A DNA stretch of 56,087 nt from NCBI RefSeq assembly GCF_900156025.1, contig NZ_FTMO01000020.1, positions 1 through 56,087 of the forward strand, given 5' to 3'. The position numbers were made by a program, and so were the translations under genes. This DNA comes from Allobosea sp. TND4EK4 (GTDB taxonomy: Bacteria; Pseudomonadota; Alphaproteobacteria; Rhizobiales; Beijerinckiaceae). A model generated the notes under the pieces. The model was not told where the DNA came from. It did no database searches and saw only the letters and a program-made list of their open reading frames with translations. Below, piece after piece: positions 1 through 9,681 of the stretch. Position 1 is the stretch's first letter, and each line of letters starts with the position of its first letter.

Positions 1-267
1 ACCGCAAGCTCGCCGCCTAACATCAACCCCCAGACGAGGCCCGCACTCCGCTAATCTACGCCGCGAGTTGTGCCGAATGTTCTGACGACGAACATTGTCT
101 AGCTCGCCGACGAGCATGTCGATCAGAAGCGGGATGCTCTCCTCTTCCTCGAAGATCGGTACGACTACGGAAAGATTCACGGCCTCCGAAATTTTCGGAA
201 CGTCCTCAAGCACAGAAAATTTCTCCGTTTGCGCCGATTTTGCGCCTCGATATAGAGGTGGCCGCAT
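1..267 (-). pseudogene. truncated family 2 glycosyltransferase (N-terminal fragment)
   Basis: Reading leftwards from an ATG at 267, about 58 residues look like the start of a GT2 glycosyltransferase. An N-terminal leader is followed by LSVVVPIFEEEESIPLLID at residues 32-50, the classic first beta strand and acidic loop that binds the nucleotide-sugar. The frame stays open to the window edge. After residue 58 (about position 93), however, the expected next strand and DDGSxD motif are absent in all three frames, and the sequence becomes Arg-rich and unlike the family. I read this as a gene broken about 90 bases inside the window rather than a complete gene crossing the edge. Its intact relatives use UDP-sugars or polyprenyl-phosphate acceptors, which fits the neighbouring polysaccharide locus. 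Confidence 0.6.
76..96. repeat. perfect 7-bp inverted repeat at the truncation point of the glycosyltransferase fragment
   Basis: AATGTTC (76-82) and GAACATT (90-96) are perfect inverted arms around a 7-base spacer. The element lies exactly where the resemblance to GT2 enzymes stops, so it may mark a recombination or insertion end. Alternatively it is a chance palindrome or a regulator site. Confidence 0.4.
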
Positions 268-523
268 ACACTTGGCAATGAAGGAAGGGGCACTTCCTTC
301 GGCCGGGAAGTCAGGATTGATCCGACGCGACATGCAGCCCGGCGCGGCAGGCTCGCCGGCGACTTTACCGAGCGTCGTAAACGGCTAGCGGAGCGCAGCC
401 GGCATACTTTGCAACAGGCCTTGGGCTAGGCGTGACTGCCCAGACCTGATATGCGGCTGCCAAAGTAAAAAACTGACACTTGAGCGTCTCTGGCATGGAG
501 CACGCCTGTAGAGGATTTGCCCC

Positions 524-2584
524 ATGCTGCGCCTTGCGACGCACGCATCTCTCCCTTTCGAACTCAATCTGATCGAACTTGTGGCTATCCTGCTAGTCAT
601 GGCCGGCTTGGCGCAACTGGGCAGGCGCCTGGAATGGCCGCGCCGAAGCGTTGCGATAGCGCTGCTACTGGCAGCGCCGGTGCTCATTTTGACCGCCGCA
701 GAAACCACGCAGTTCATGACCATGGACGAATGGGGCATGTCGCTGTGGTTGCTAGATCCGGCCAACCGCCTCTCGTCGGCTATCGTGATCGGCCTCTATG
801 GCACCGGCGCGGTGGTTCAGTTGCCGATTGCGTTGTTTCTCAACGCGCTCGGCGCCGAGCGCGACACGATCCTCATGCTGCTGAAGGCGTTTTGGTGGAT
901 GCTAGCCAACGCGATCTTCCTGGTCATCGCGTTCAACATCCTGTGCCTGGCAAATGTGCGCCGCAACGCCATCAATCTGGTCCTCGTTTTCGCGGGCCTT
1001 GCGCTCATTCCGACAAGTCAGCTTGCCGCCAAAACGTTGAATTACGACCTGCTGTCCATGTCACTGGCCGTGCTTGCCGTGATCCTGGCGCTGCGCGCCA
1101 TCCAGGAGAATAGAGAGCGCCTTTTCTTGGGCGCTGTTGCCTCGGCCTCCCTTGCCGCCCAGGAGAAATCGCTCGTCGGCCCCGTCTTGATCCTGCTGCT
1201 GGTGGTCTGGCCCGTCTGGAAAGCACTTGCGGTCGTCGACTTGCGCAAACGCGTGAGGCACGCGGCCTGGACAGCCCTCTGGGCGCTCGCCGTCCCGCTC
1301 TGCATCAGCCTCTTGTCACGTCTGCTCTTTGCTTTGCTCGCGCCTTCGGCGCGCCCGGCCGGGCTCTTCGCCAGCAGCGTCGACGCAATGTCTTCCTGGT
1401 CCTGGTTTCTCATCAGTCTAATGCTGCCCGTCGCAAAGCTGCCGAACAGCACCGTGGGGCTGGCGGTTGGCAGTACTTATCGCGTCACGATCGCCATTGG
1501 CGCCGGCTTGCTGATCATCTTCGCCTCGGTGATCGCGGCCGCGGTGGCTCCCCCGCTCGTCGCACGGTTCAAGAACTGGTCCATCGCGCGGCGGGACGCT
1601 CCATTTGCGCTGCCGGCGGGGCTGCTCGTGCTGCTCTTCGTAGGCGGCGCCATTGCGGTCAATCATATTCACGCCTATTGGGCGCCCTATCATCCGAGCC
1701 GCCTGCCATCGTCGGCGTTGGTGCAGGCCTTCGGCGAGACAACGCTACATTTTGATTCGAGTACCGCCATTGGGCACGCGCTCGCCGCCGCAGCCCATGC
1801 CTTGGCCGTGCTCGTCGTGGCGATTCCAACGGCGCTTTGGCTCGTGCTCGCCCTGGCCATCGTGGTGGCCTGCTTCGCAACGCGAAAGAAGGCCTTGCCT
1901 GGCGCTCGGCCTGAACCCTTCGTCAACTGGTCGGTGACGTTCCTCATCGTGATCAGCGTCGCTCTTCCCGTCGCTATCGCCATGGTCGGCATTCCTTTCG
2001 CCCACCGCTATTTCAACGTTTGGCTGCTCCTGCTGGCCAGTTCGATCATCGTTCTGGGCGTCCGCGGTTTCTTGCGGGCCGAGTGGCCCCATGCGGCGCA
2101 GCTGGGCGTCGGTTGTATCGTTCTCGCTGGCCTGGTTGTGGGACTGGCGCCGTTCAGGCCGCTTTTCGCGGCTTATCGCCCGTTCTGGATCACCTATGGC
2201 GACGCAAGGGAGGCCGAGAGCGGACGGCTGAACGCATCATGGATGGGATGGGGCGAGGAGATCATGCGACTCGGCAAGGAGATCGAGCGCGCCTGCCTGA
2301 CGGGCGATACCCGCTTCGCCGGAACGCCCTGCAACGAGGTCACGTTGCAGGTGATGATTTCAGGCCGCTGGCTGCCCGGCCCCAGCACGATCCAGCTCAA
2401 GGCATTCGGCGAACCCGTCTTCGACGCCAAGACCTTCATCGCACATAACCGGCTTATGCTCATCCAGAATGCCTACAAGAAGCCGGCCATCGAGCCGGAC
2501 TTCGTGGCGGCTTATGACGGATATGCGCTGGGCTGGGCCTATCGCGGCGACAAGCTCGCCGCGTCCGGATACACGCTCAAGTGA
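524..2584 (+). CDS. polytopic membrane protein, GT-C glycosyltransferase-like
   Basis: This is a 686-residue protein with about twelve hydrophobic segments and a soluble C-terminal tail of roughly 120 residues. The first external loop after TM2 carries the acidic motif FMTMDEWGMS (about residues 64-73), the position where GT-C enzymes (PMT/ArnT-like, polyprenyl-phosphate-sugar users) hold their catalytic Asp/Glu. This suggests sugar transfer on the periplasmic face of the inner membrane. No closer family is recognised. The start is supported by GAGG at 511-514, nine bases before the ATG. It is first in a same-strand run with the methyltransferase and flippase-fold genes and diverges from the broken GT2 gene. 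The 256 bases upstream (268-523) should hold its promoter, but I see no convincing -35/-10 pair. Confidence 0.7.
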   Translation: MLRLATHASLPFELNLIELVAILLVMAGLAQLGRRLEWPRRSVAIALLLAAPVLILTAAETTQFMTMDEWGMSLWLLDPANRLSSAIVIGLYGTGAVVQLPIALFLNALGAERDTILMLLKAFWWMLANAIFLVIAFNILCLANVRRNAINLVLVFAGLALIPTSQLAAKTLNYDLLSMSLAVLAVILALRAIQENRERLFLGAVASASLAAQEKSLVGPVLILLLVVWPVWKALAVVDLRKRVRHAAWTALWALAVPLCISLLSRLLFALLAPSARPAGLFASSVDAMSSWSWFLISLMLPVAKLPNSTVGLAVGSTYRVTIAIGAGLLIIFASVIAAAVAPPLVARFKNWSIARRDAPFALPAGLLVLLFVGGAIAVNHIHAYWAPYHPSRLPSSALVQAFGETTLHFDSSTAIGHALAAAAHALAVLVVAIPTALWLVLALAIVVACFATRKKALPGARPEPFVNWSVTFLIVISVALPVAIAMVGIPFAHRYFNVWLLLLASSIIVLGVRGFLRAEWPHAAQLGVGCIVLAGLVVGLAPFRPLFAAYRPFWITYGDAREAESGRLNASWMGWGEEIMRLGKEIERACLTGDTRFAGTPCNEVTLQVMISGRWLPGPSTIQLKAFGEPVFDAKTFIAHNRLMLIQNAYKKPAIEPDFVAAYDGYALGWAYRGDKLAASGYTLK

Positions 2585-2726
2585 TGAAACGACCGCCATG
2601 CGAGTAGACGGCTGTACGCCCCGTTGCATCGGAGTCTCGCGAAGGATCGATGCCGCTCTCTCGACCGCCAGGCAGATCAGCCACACGCTGCGGCCGGGCA
2701 CCCGCAAGCAGTGAGCGAGTGATAAA

Positions 2727-3437
2727 ATGGGAATAAAGAGCGGGTGGAATCGAGCCTGTGCTGAAACCATTGGCAGTGACGTGTTCTGGGATATCGCCGT
2801 CGACCACCTGTCGATCAGGCGCGAACTGGTACCTCTCATCGAGCGCTACACGCGGGGGCGCGTGTTGGACGCAGGCGCCGGCCGGATGGCATGGCGCTCG
2901 CTGCTCCAGGCTCGCGCTGATGAATACATGTCGATGGACTACGAGCCCACGCATCCCGACCTGAGCTTTCAGGGCGACCTTCGCGGCGGTTTGCCGATCG
3001 ACGATGGCAGCGTCGATACAGTCTTCTGCTGCTCCGTCCTCGAGCATATTCCCGAGCCGTGGCTCGCTTTTGCGGAACTCAAACGGATCATGCGGCCCGG
3101 CGGACATATCATCCTTTCCGTGCCATTCATCTACTATCTGCATGGAGCGCCGCACGACTATTTTCGCTTCACACGCCACGGCGTGATCGCGATGGCAACG
3201 ACGGCCGGCTTCGAGATCGCTGAATTGCGGACGAGCGGCGGTATTGCGCATATGCTTCTGCACGCCGTCTCGATGGTATCCACCTCGGTACTGTGGCATC
3301 GGCGCATACCCCGTTTGGCTGCGGCTCCGGCTCAACTTCTCTTTGGCACAGCAAAGCTGATCGACAAGCTGGATCGCGAGGGCTTGTTCGCGCAAACCGT
3401 CAACGTCGTCCTGCGCCAGCCGCTCGACACCCCATGA
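2727..3437 (+). CDS. class I SAM-dependent methyltransferase
   Basis: This 236-residue protein has a Methyltransf_11-type Rossmann fold. Motif I is VLDAGAGR (residues 47-53), the post-motif acidic residue lies in MDYEP, VLEHIPEP is at 104-111 and PGGHIILSVPF at 124-134. It then has APHDYFRFTR (141-150), often seen in methyltransferases of polysaccharide loci, so a sugar or sugar-lipid acceptor is likely. The substrate cannot be read from the sequence. Its stop overlaps the start of the next gene (ATGA at 3434-3437), which suggests translational coupling. The 142-base gap after the upstream membrane protein shows no other gene. Confidence 0.85.
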   Translation: MGIKSGWNRACAETIGSDVFWDIAVDHLSIRRELVPLIERYTRGRVLDAGAGRMAWRSLLQARADEYMSMDYEPTHPDLSFQGDLRGGLPIDDGSVDTVFCCSVLEHIPEPWLAFAELKRIMRPGGHIILSVPFIYYLHGAPHDYFRFTRHGVIAMATTAGFEIAELRTSGGIAHMLLHAVSMVSTSVLWHRRIPRLAAAPAQLLFGTAKLIDKLDREGLFAQTVNVVLRQPLDTP

Positions 3438-4441
3438 AACAGACAGATGACGTCATGCATGAGCATTGGCTTGTCGGGAGCTATCGCATTTTGAGAAATG
3501 CTGCCGGCAGGCTGCAGCGATTTTTCTCCTCGCGGGCTGGCCTTTTCACGCAGTTTGCTGTGTCGGTGCTCTTGCTGCTCTGGCTCGCAAGCGCTCTCGA
3601 CGCACGCACCTGGACGGCCATCCACCGCATTGGTGTTCAGGGACTGGTGCTGGTGACGTTCGTCTTCAGCACCTCACAAATCTTCTCGGGGCTTCGTCTC
3701 GCTTGCCTGCTTCACAAGCCCAGGCCCTGGCGGCTGGCCATCGTCTCTACCTTCGCGGGCTTCTTCTGGTCCACGTTCCTCCCGGGCACCGTCGGCGGCG
3801 ATGTGGTGCGTATTGCGAAGCTGCGTTCCGCTCACATCGAGCTCACGAGAGCCACAGGCGCCATTTTCTTTGACCGGCTTCTGAATACTCTCGCGGTAGC
3901 GGTGATCCTTGCCGGCTCGTCAGCGGGACTGATCGCAGGGTGGGCGCTGGAAAATAAGGGCCCATTCCTCACCATCTTTCTGCTGGTCCTTGCTGCGGCC
4001 GTCATTGCTGTGCTGGCTGGCCGAGCTCTGACCAGGCGTGAGTTGCCGGAGTTCCTGACATCGTTTCTCGCCCCCATCCGCCAACTCCTTTCGGATCGGG
4101 GTTTGCTATTGGCAGTCGGCCTGCTGACGCTTTGCAATATTGGCTCATCGATCGTCGCCCAGTGGCTGCTCTCGAATCTGCTCGATATGAATGTGAGCTT
4201 CCTGACGCTCACCAGCATCATCTGCCTTGTGACAATAGCGACCATGCTGCCGATCAGCCTGAATGGCATTGGGCTTCAAGAGGTGAGCTTCGTCTATCTG
4301 CTCACAGCGGCGGGGACGACATCGGAGAAGGCCATCGTCTTTTCGCTGCTGGTGCGAGCAATTATCGTCGGTACGAGCTTGATCGCTGGTCTGGCCATGC
4401 TTCTGAACCGCGCCCTCGTCTCGGAGCCGTTGGCGAAATAG
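3434..4441 (+). CDS. lysylphosphatidylglycerol synthase TM region / UPF0104 flippase-like membrane protein
   Basis: This 335-residue inner-membrane protein has seven to eight predicted TM helices. The family signature LPGTVGGDVVRIAKL (about residues 116-130) and GIGLQEVSFVYLL near the C-terminus place it in the AglD/MprF-N superfamily. Members are membrane proteins tied to transfer of lipid-linked groups or lipid flipping, and many sit in glycan loci. The start is taken at the ATG overlapping the methyltransferase stop (ATGA). An in-frame extension upstream runs antisense-like through the methyltransferase and is rejected. It ends tail-to-tail with the next methyltransferase, with 40 bases between the two stops. 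Confidence 0.8.
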   Translation: MKQTDDVMHEHWLVGSYRILRNAAGRLQRFFSSRAGLFTQFAVSVLLLLWLASALDARTWTAIHRIGVQGLVLVTFVFSTSQIFSGLRLACLLHKPRPWRLAIVSTFAGFFWSTFLPGTVGGDVVRIAKLRSAHIELTRATGAIFFDRLLNTLAVAVILAGSSAGLIAGWALENKGPFLTIFLLVLAAAVIAVLAGRALTRRELPEFLTSFLAPIRQLLSDRGLLLAVGLLTLCNIGSSIVAQWLLSNLLDMNVSFLTLTSIICLVTIATMLPISLNGIGLQEVSFVYLLTAAGTTSEKAIVFSLLVRAIIVGTSLIAGLAMLLNRALVSEPLAK

Positions 4442-4481
4442 GCTGACGCTCGGCTCGGCGTTTAGCCCAGCCGTTATCCGC

Positions 4482-5375
4482 CTAGGCGCGCTTCCGGAAG
4501 GTCAGGACGAGCGGCGTCTCCCAATGGAGCGCTTTTCCGAGCCAGACTAGGAGCGGAATGACACCAAGCGTGTGCATCGCGCGCAGAATGCCCTTGAGGC
4601 GCGCCAGGGCAGAATATTCGGAAAAGTTCAGGCTCCGTACCCGCTGCTCCCATAGTGCGACGCCCCAATCGAGAACCTCCACCCGATCGCTGTGCGGACG
4701 AAGCCAGCGTTCGAGCTTCCCACGCGAGACCAGCTGCAGCGTATCGATGAACTGCGCATCGCGCCCGAAAAGCCGCACATAGATCTTGCCGAGCCAAGCT
4801 GGCATGTGCGGGAACCAGGGCAAGCCGTAATGCCCTTCCCACCAAGACCCGTAGTTCGGAACGATGATCTGGGCGGAGCCGCCGGGCTTGAGAACCCTGA
4901 CGATCTCGCTCACGACCTGCGCCGGGTCGGCCACATGCTCCAGGACGTTGGTCGAGAAGACGATGTCGAACGTTTCGTCAGGGAAAGGGATCGCTTCGCC
5001 GAAGCCGTGGCGAATGAACTCGGGATCAAGCCCGGCGTTGCGCAGGACATCCTTCGCGACGGCCAGGGTGCCGTCATATTCCGCCTCGCCCGGCTCGATT
5101 CCATAGGCTTCGACGTCCATGAACCTGCGCGCGATCGCGACAGTGAGGCCTGTTCCGGCGCCCACTTCCAGCATCTTGGCGCCGGCCAAAGTCTGGCCGG
5201 TCATCTGCTGGAGGCGCTCGAGCTGCTCCACAGATCGTGACTCGTCCGCGCCGTCGATCGCCATCTGCTGGAGATGCTGCTCGTGGGCAGCGACACCGCC
5301 GAATGCCTGCCGATAGAGCGTCAGCAGGCGTTCACGTAGCTTTTCACGAACGTCTGGGCCATAGAGTGGCGGCAT
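4482..5375 (-). CDS. SAM-dependent methyltransferase
   Basis: This 297-residue class I methyltransferase has motif I MLEVGAGTG (68-76), YGIEPG (91-96), FDIVFSTNVLEHV (136-148) and VLKPGG (161-166). A C-terminal region rich in aromatics (YGSWWEGHYGLPWFP) probably binds the acceptor. It belongs to the Methyltransf_11/25 group often found beside glycosyltransferases. The ATG at 5375 is chosen because longer in-frame extensions run into the upstream asparagine synthetase gene, whose stop lies at 5434. It is the last gene of a minus-strand run that begins with the membrane protein at 11130. Confidence 0.85.
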   Translation of the reverse strand: MPPLYGPDVREKLRERLLTLYRQAFGGVAAHEQHLQQMAIDGADESRSVEQLERLQQMTGQTLAGAKMLEVGAGTGLTVAIARRFMDVEAYGIEPGEAEYDGTLAVAKDVLRNAGLDPEFIRHGFGEAIPFPDETFDIVFSTNVLEHVADPAQVVSEIVRVLKPGGSAQIIVPNYGSWWEGHYGLPWFPHMPAWLGKIYVRLFGRDAQFIDTLQLVSRGKLERWLRPHSDRVEVLDWGVALWEQRVRSLNFSEYSALARLKGILRAMHTLGVIPLLVWLGKALHWETPLVLTFRKRA

Positions 5376-5433
5376 CGTATGTCTCACAGGCTGGCGTCGA
5401 GGACGACGCGGCAGGGCGATTGAATAGGGAAGC

Positions 5434-7257
5434 TCAGGGAAATGGCGAGTCCAGAAACTCGCGCGACCATTGCTCGAGCACGGCGAGCGCATAACGGAAC
5501 TTGGCGCGCCGGCGGCTCTCGATCGGATGGAGCCTGATCGCAAAGTCCGATTGCGCCGCCAGATAGGCCTGCACCATATCGGATCTAAGCAGGCCACGCC
5601 TGGCAACCGTCCTTGGAGCGACATGGTCCGCGAGAGGACCTTGCATCACCACCGAGTTCAGGTACGGCAGGAGCGCCTGCGTGCCGCGGCGCCCGGTCTT
5701 CGGCCGATGAACGATCGAGCCCGGCAGGCGATCGGCGACAGCCTCGCGCAGAATGATCTTGGTTGCGTTGGACGAACGCTTCCAGGCTGTCGGCAAGCGC
5801 TTCGACCAGGCCGCAAGCCGATTGTCGAGGAACGGAACACGCGCCTCGAGGCTGTGCGCCATCGTCAATTTGTCGATGCGCATGAGCTGGTTTGAGACCA
5901 AGGGATAGTCAAATTCGAATGCGGCAACGCCTTGGGGGCCACCTGGATCGGAGAAATAACCGTCGAAGCGATGCGAGGCTGCCTGGAACGCATCATGGTC
6001 GAGGAGGTCGGGGTTCAGCAGGCCGGAGAGCTGCCGGGCCGTCGGCATCAGGCATGCCACCGCCATGAACGTCTGCTGCTGCAGCCGGCGTGGTGCGAAG
6101 CTGTATGGCGGCACCATGAGCTTGAACTGAGGGTAGCCCAGAAAGAGCTCGTCGGCTCCCTCGCCGATCATTGTCACCTTGACGTGGCTTCGGGCGAGCC
6201 TGGCGACCTCGAACGTCGTCTGCAGCACCGGGTGCCCGATCGGCTCCTCCAGCGTCCGAATGATGCGCGAGAAGTCTTCCTCGATGCGTGACGGTGACGC
6301 CAAGGCGGTGTGGTGTCGCACGCCGGCGTGCTCGGCAACGGTCCGCGCGAACGGCAGTTCATCGTCAGGCAAGCCAAAGCCGATCGTGAACGCGTCGATT
6401 GCTCCGGGATCGACCTCCCGGATCATGCTCGCGAGGACGGCGCTGGAATCAAGGCCACCTGAGAGGTTGATGCCGACCGGCACGTCGGCGACAAGATGAG
6501 ACTTGACCGCGGCATCAAGCAGGCCGCGCAACTCCGCCGCCGCCTCAGCAAAGGTGGCAGGCACCGAAACAGTGTCCCGTCCGGTCACGTAGGGCAACGG
6601 CTTCGGCATCGGTGCATCTGGCCGCCAGCGCAGCCAGGTGCCGGGGGGTAGGCTCAAAACGCCATCAAACAAGGTCTGGGGACCCGGGATCCAGCTGTAG
6701 AGCAGGAATTCATACATCGCCTGCCGGTTTGGGCGTACCCCGCCGACGAGCGGCAGGAGCGGCTTCACCTCGGAGGCAAAGGCCAGGACTCTAGACGCCG
6801 GCTGCGCATAATAAAGCGGTTTGATGCCGGCTCGATCGCGGCAGAGAATCCATTCATTGGTGCGTCCGTCCCAGATGCCGAACGCAAACATGCCCGAGAG
6901 CGCTTCGAAGATCTCCTCGCCGCGCAGCCGCCAGCCTTCGAGAATGACTTCGGTGTCGGAATTGGTGCGGAAGCGACCGCCTTCCGCGATCAGCTCCGCC
7001 TTCAGCTCCCGGTAGTTGTAAATCTCGCCATTGAAGGTGATGCCGATCCGGGCATCTTCGCTCCACATCGGCTGGATCCCGCCGGCGAGATCGATGATGG
7101 CGAGGCGCCTGTGACCAATGCCGACAGCTTCGCCTTCCTGCAGACCAGGGCGCCAATCATGGCCTTCGCCATCCGGGCCCCGGTGCGCGATCGCCTGAGT
7201 CATGCGCCGCAGACGTTCGGATTCGAAGCGCCCGTAATATCCCGCTATGCCGCACAT
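5434..7257 (-). CDS. asnB: AsnB-type glutamine-dependent amidotransferase (asparagine synthetase family)
   Basis: This is a 607-residue two-domain enzyme. The class II glutaminase domain starts with MCGIAG, so Cys2 is the nucleophile, and carries RRLAIIDL (50-57) and NGEIYNY (76-82). The synthetase domain has the PP-loop SGGLDSS (266-272), which binds and adenylates the acceptor carboxylate. Asparagine synthetases of this family make Asn. In polysaccharide loci the same fold is used to amidate uronic acids or peptides. Here it lies between a methyltransferase and a pyruvyl transferase-like gene, so a sugar carboxylate is the likelier substrate. A second paralogue is at 14469-16406. Housekeeping Asn synthesis cannot be excluded. 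Confidence 0.88.
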   Translation of the reverse strand: MCGIAGYYGRFESERLRRMTQAIAHRGPDGEGHDWRPGLQEGEAVGIGHRRLAIIDLAGGIQPMWSEDARIGITFNGEIYNYRELKAELIAEGGRFRTNSDTEVILEGWRLRGEEIFEALSGMFAFGIWDGRTNEWILCRDRAGIKPLYYAQPASRVLAFASEVKPLLPLVGGVRPNRQAMYEFLLYSWIPGPQTLFDGVLSLPPGTWLRWRPDAPMPKPLPYVTGRDTVSVPATFAEAAAELRGLLDAAVKSHLVADVPVGINLSGGLDSSAVLASMIREVDPGAIDAFTIGFGLPDDELPFARTVAEHAGVRHHTALASPSRIEEDFSRIIRTLEEPIGHPVLQTTFEVARLARSHVKVTMIGEGADELFLGYPQFKLMVPPYSFAPRRLQQQTFMAVACLMPTARQLSGLLNPDLLDHDAFQAASHRFDGYFSDPGGPQGVAAFEFDYPLVSNQLMRIDKLTMAHSLEARVPFLDNRLAAWSKRLPTAWKRSSNATKIILREAVADRLPGSIVHRPKTGRRGTQALLPYLNSVVMQGPLADHVAPRTVARRGLLRSDMVQAYLAAQSDFAIRLHPIESRRRAKFRYALAVLEQWSREFLDSPFP

Positions 7258-7261
7258 GCCC

Positions 7262-8449
7262 CTAGCTTTGCTCGACTCGACGCATGGCCGCGGTCAAGGC
7301 CGCGCCGTTGGTATCCACGATCTTGGCCACGGCATCCCGGACCCGCGATCCGCTCGCCGGGTCGCCGAGGACACGGGAGGCAAGGTCGACCAGGGTCTGC
7401 TGCCCTTCGAGAATTCCCTCGATCGGAACTACCCAATCCGACAGGCCGAGGTCGGAATAGATATCGTGCCCCTTGAGCGTATAGGCGAGATGAATCGCCG
7501 GGACGCCTGCCCTCAAGGCGAGCAGCGTCGAGTGCAGGCGCATGCCGATCATCAGATCGAGCTCCGAAAATTGCCGGCAGAGTTCGACATGGCTCGGATT
7601 TCCGCCGGCTAGTTGCACGTCTCCATCCCCCGCAAAATTGGCCTTCACCTGATCAAGAAGCCAACGATCGTCTTCCCAGTTTTCGACATCCGGCTCGTAC
7701 ATCGAGAACAGCACGATCCGCGCGTCGTGACGCTCGCGCAGAGCGGCAATCGTCGAGGACGCGGCGGCCACCACGCGGGCCATCGGCTCACGTGCGCGCT
7801 CCATATAGCGACGGCGCGCGAATTGGTAGGGTATCCAGCTATTGCTGAAATGAAACCAGAGACGCAGGTTCAGGCCGATGACGGGCCGGCCGCCCTGGCG
7901 CGCGCGCCTATCCCCGATCGCAAGGGAATGCCAAGGCTCGGCAAGGAAGATGCCGTCTGCGCCTAGCATCAGGCGCCTTTCGTCCATCAACGCTCGCAAC
8001 AGTTCGTAACTGCCCTTGTCACGAACAAGAGCGACGCTGACCTGTCGCAACACCTGCTTGGCGAGCCAGCGACCGGCACCGGTCGACAACGGACCAGCGC
8101 CCTGGTTCGCGAGCAGGATCTTGAGGCCGAGCAACCGATAGCTGAGAAAGACAAACCAGGTGTGGATGAGCTTGATCAGGCTCGAATCGTCCTGGAGATC
8201 AAGGCCGCCAGTCCAAATCACCGCCCGGGCGTTTCGCAGGGCCCGCAAACCCTGCCAGCCCGGCCAGAAATTGTACAGTGGACCATATGGGACCAGCTTC
8301 CCTCCGAGCTCGGTAGGCACGTGCAGACTGTTCTCTGCAAAAACAGCGCTGACAGCAGAGCCATTCTCGCTCGCATGGCTGAGAATGCTATAGCGGCTGG
8401 CGATGTCACCTCGATTTCCGCGGATGACGCGTGCGCTTACCCAGTTCAC
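7262..8449 (-). CDS. polysaccharide pyruvyl transferase family protein
   Basis: This 395-residue protein belongs to the CsaB/WcaK/EpsO superfamily, whose members add pyruvate ketals to sugars of exopolysaccharides using PEP. The recognisable parts are NRGDIASRYSIL near the N-terminus, WTGGLDLQDDSS (about 77-88), and the C-terminal GT-B-like half with LMIGMRLHSTLLALRAGVPA and a conserved His. The start is GTG at 8449, overlapping the stop of the upstream glycosyltransferase as GTGA. Its stop lies only four bases before the AsnB start, so the three genes are one transcription unit. Pyruvylation is inferred from the family. Some members are only related folds. Confidence 0.78.
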   Translation of the reverse strand: MNWVSARVIRGNRGDIASRYSILSHASENGSAVSAVFAENSLHVPTELGGKLVPYGPLYNFWPGWQGLRALRNARAVIWTGGLDLQDDSSLIKLIHTWFVFLSYRLLGLKILLANQGAGPLSTGAGRWLAKQVLRQVSVALVRDKGSYELLRALMDERRLMLGADGIFLAEPWHSLAIGDRRARQGGRPVIGLNLRLWFHFSNSWIPYQFARRRYMERAREPMARVVAAASSTIAALRERHDARIVLFSMYEPDVENWEDDRWLLDQVKANFAGDGDVQLAGGNPSHVELCRQFSELDLMIGMRLHSTLLALRAGVPAIHLAYTLKGHDIYSDLGLSDWVVPIEGILEGQQTLVDLASRVLGDPASGSRVRDAVAKIVDTNGAALTAAMRRVEQS

Positions 8450-9585
8450 TTGGACCCGCCTGCCGCTCGAGACAACAGCTCCTCATAGGCGTCGATCATC
8501 CGCTCGGCATCGTAGAGCGGGGCCCTGGCCAGAGCCGTGCGCCGCATGGCGTCCAGACGGTCCGGACTTCCGATAAGATCGGCCAGCGCCCTCGCGTAGG
8601 TCGCCGGGTCTTGGGGATTGCACAAGATGCCGTTCTCCCCGTCGACCACCACATCGTCGATCCCGGGAATGCGGCTGCCGACAATGGCCAATGCATCACG
8701 CAAGGCCTCGATGGTCACCAGCGAGAGACCCTCGCTCAGCGAGGGCATGAACAGGACGTGCGACTGCCTGAAAATGTCTCGAACGCGCTCGGCCGGCAGC
8801 CAGCCATGGATCCGCGCCTTTTCGGTAAGGCCGGCCTTGCGGATGCTCTCCTCGACTTCTGCTCGCAGAGGGCCGTCGCCAATCAGATCGAGCGTCCAGG
8901 GTAGGTCGGCCAGTGCACCAAGGCCGAGCAGAACCGGAGCGAGATTCTTCTGGGCCTGCATTCGCCCGCACCAGAGCACGCGCACCGGCCCGTCGACGGG
9001 CGACGGCGCGCGCGCAGCATCGCTCATATCGATGCCGTTGCGAATGACCACTGGGCGCTGTCCGTAGGCCTTGTCAGCCAGCTCGACGAGATGGGGCGCG
9101 ACCGCGGACGAAGCTGCGGCCCCGCGCCAGATCGGTCTCGTCATAGGCTTCGCGAAGCGAAACAGCAGTTCGGTCTGTTCTGGCATCGCACCGGGAACAT
9201 CGGCCAGATGGGCGGTGATCACGTAAGGCACCGGCCGCAATCGAGTCGTCAGCCAGGCGACCGCGCCCGTGGGCACGGCAAAATGCGAATGGATGACATC
9301 CGGTTTGAAACGGGCGATTTCCGCAGAGACGATGAAGCTGTGGCTCGCAACATAGGCAGCCATCTCTGGGACGGTGCAACGATCCTGCCGCAGCCTGCCC
9401 GCAAAGGCGCGCCGCAGCGATACGCCCCTCGTGCTTGTTTCCTCGTGGGGCAGCGCACCCGTGTGCGATGTAACGACGCGAACGGTATGGCCCCGCGCCG
9501 CCAGCCCCTCCGAAACAACCGCGGCAATGCGGCCGCCGCCTCCGCCTACAGGCGGATATTCATAACAGAGCACAAGAATCCGCAA
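8446..9585 (-). CDS. family 4 glycosyltransferase
   Basis: This 379-residue GT-B enzyme opens with MRILVLCYEYPPVGGGGGR, where the Gly-rich loop is typical of retaining GT4 enzymes. The C-terminal donor domain has VRVLWCGRMQAQKN and the EX7E motif PSLSEGLSLVTIEAL, which contacts the nucleotide-sugar. It acts on the cytoplasmic side of the membrane and adds one sugar of the repeat unit. The start codon appears to be TTG at 9585, with GAGGG about seven bases upstream. No ATG is available in frame without losing the first beta strand. It is coupled to the pyruvyl transferase-like gene by overlap. Confidence 0.88.
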   Translation of the reverse strand: MRILVLCYEYPPVGGGGGRIAAVVSEGLAARGHTVRVVTSHTGALPHEETSTRGVSLRRAFAGRLRQDRCTVPEMAAYVASHSFIVSAEIARFKPDVIHSHFAVPTGAVAWLTTRLRPVPYVITAHLADVPGAMPEQTELLFRFAKPMTRPIWRGAAASSAVAPHLVELADKAYGQRPVVIRNGIDMSDAARAPSPVDGPVRVLWCGRMQAQKNLAPVLLGLGALADLPWTLDLIGDGPLRAEVEESIRKAGLTEKARIHGWLPAERVRDIFRQSHVLFMPSLSEGLSLVTIEALRDALAIVGSRIPGIDDVVVDGENGILCNPQDPATYARALADLIGSPDRLDAMRRTALARAPLYDAERMIDAYEELLSRAAGGSK

Positions 9586-9681
9586 ATGCAGCCCTCAGAC
9601 AAGACCATGATGGAGATGCTTGCGCGCCAATTTCAAACACGAACTCATATCGCCATCACCCAGGGGTGCATATCGAACACG

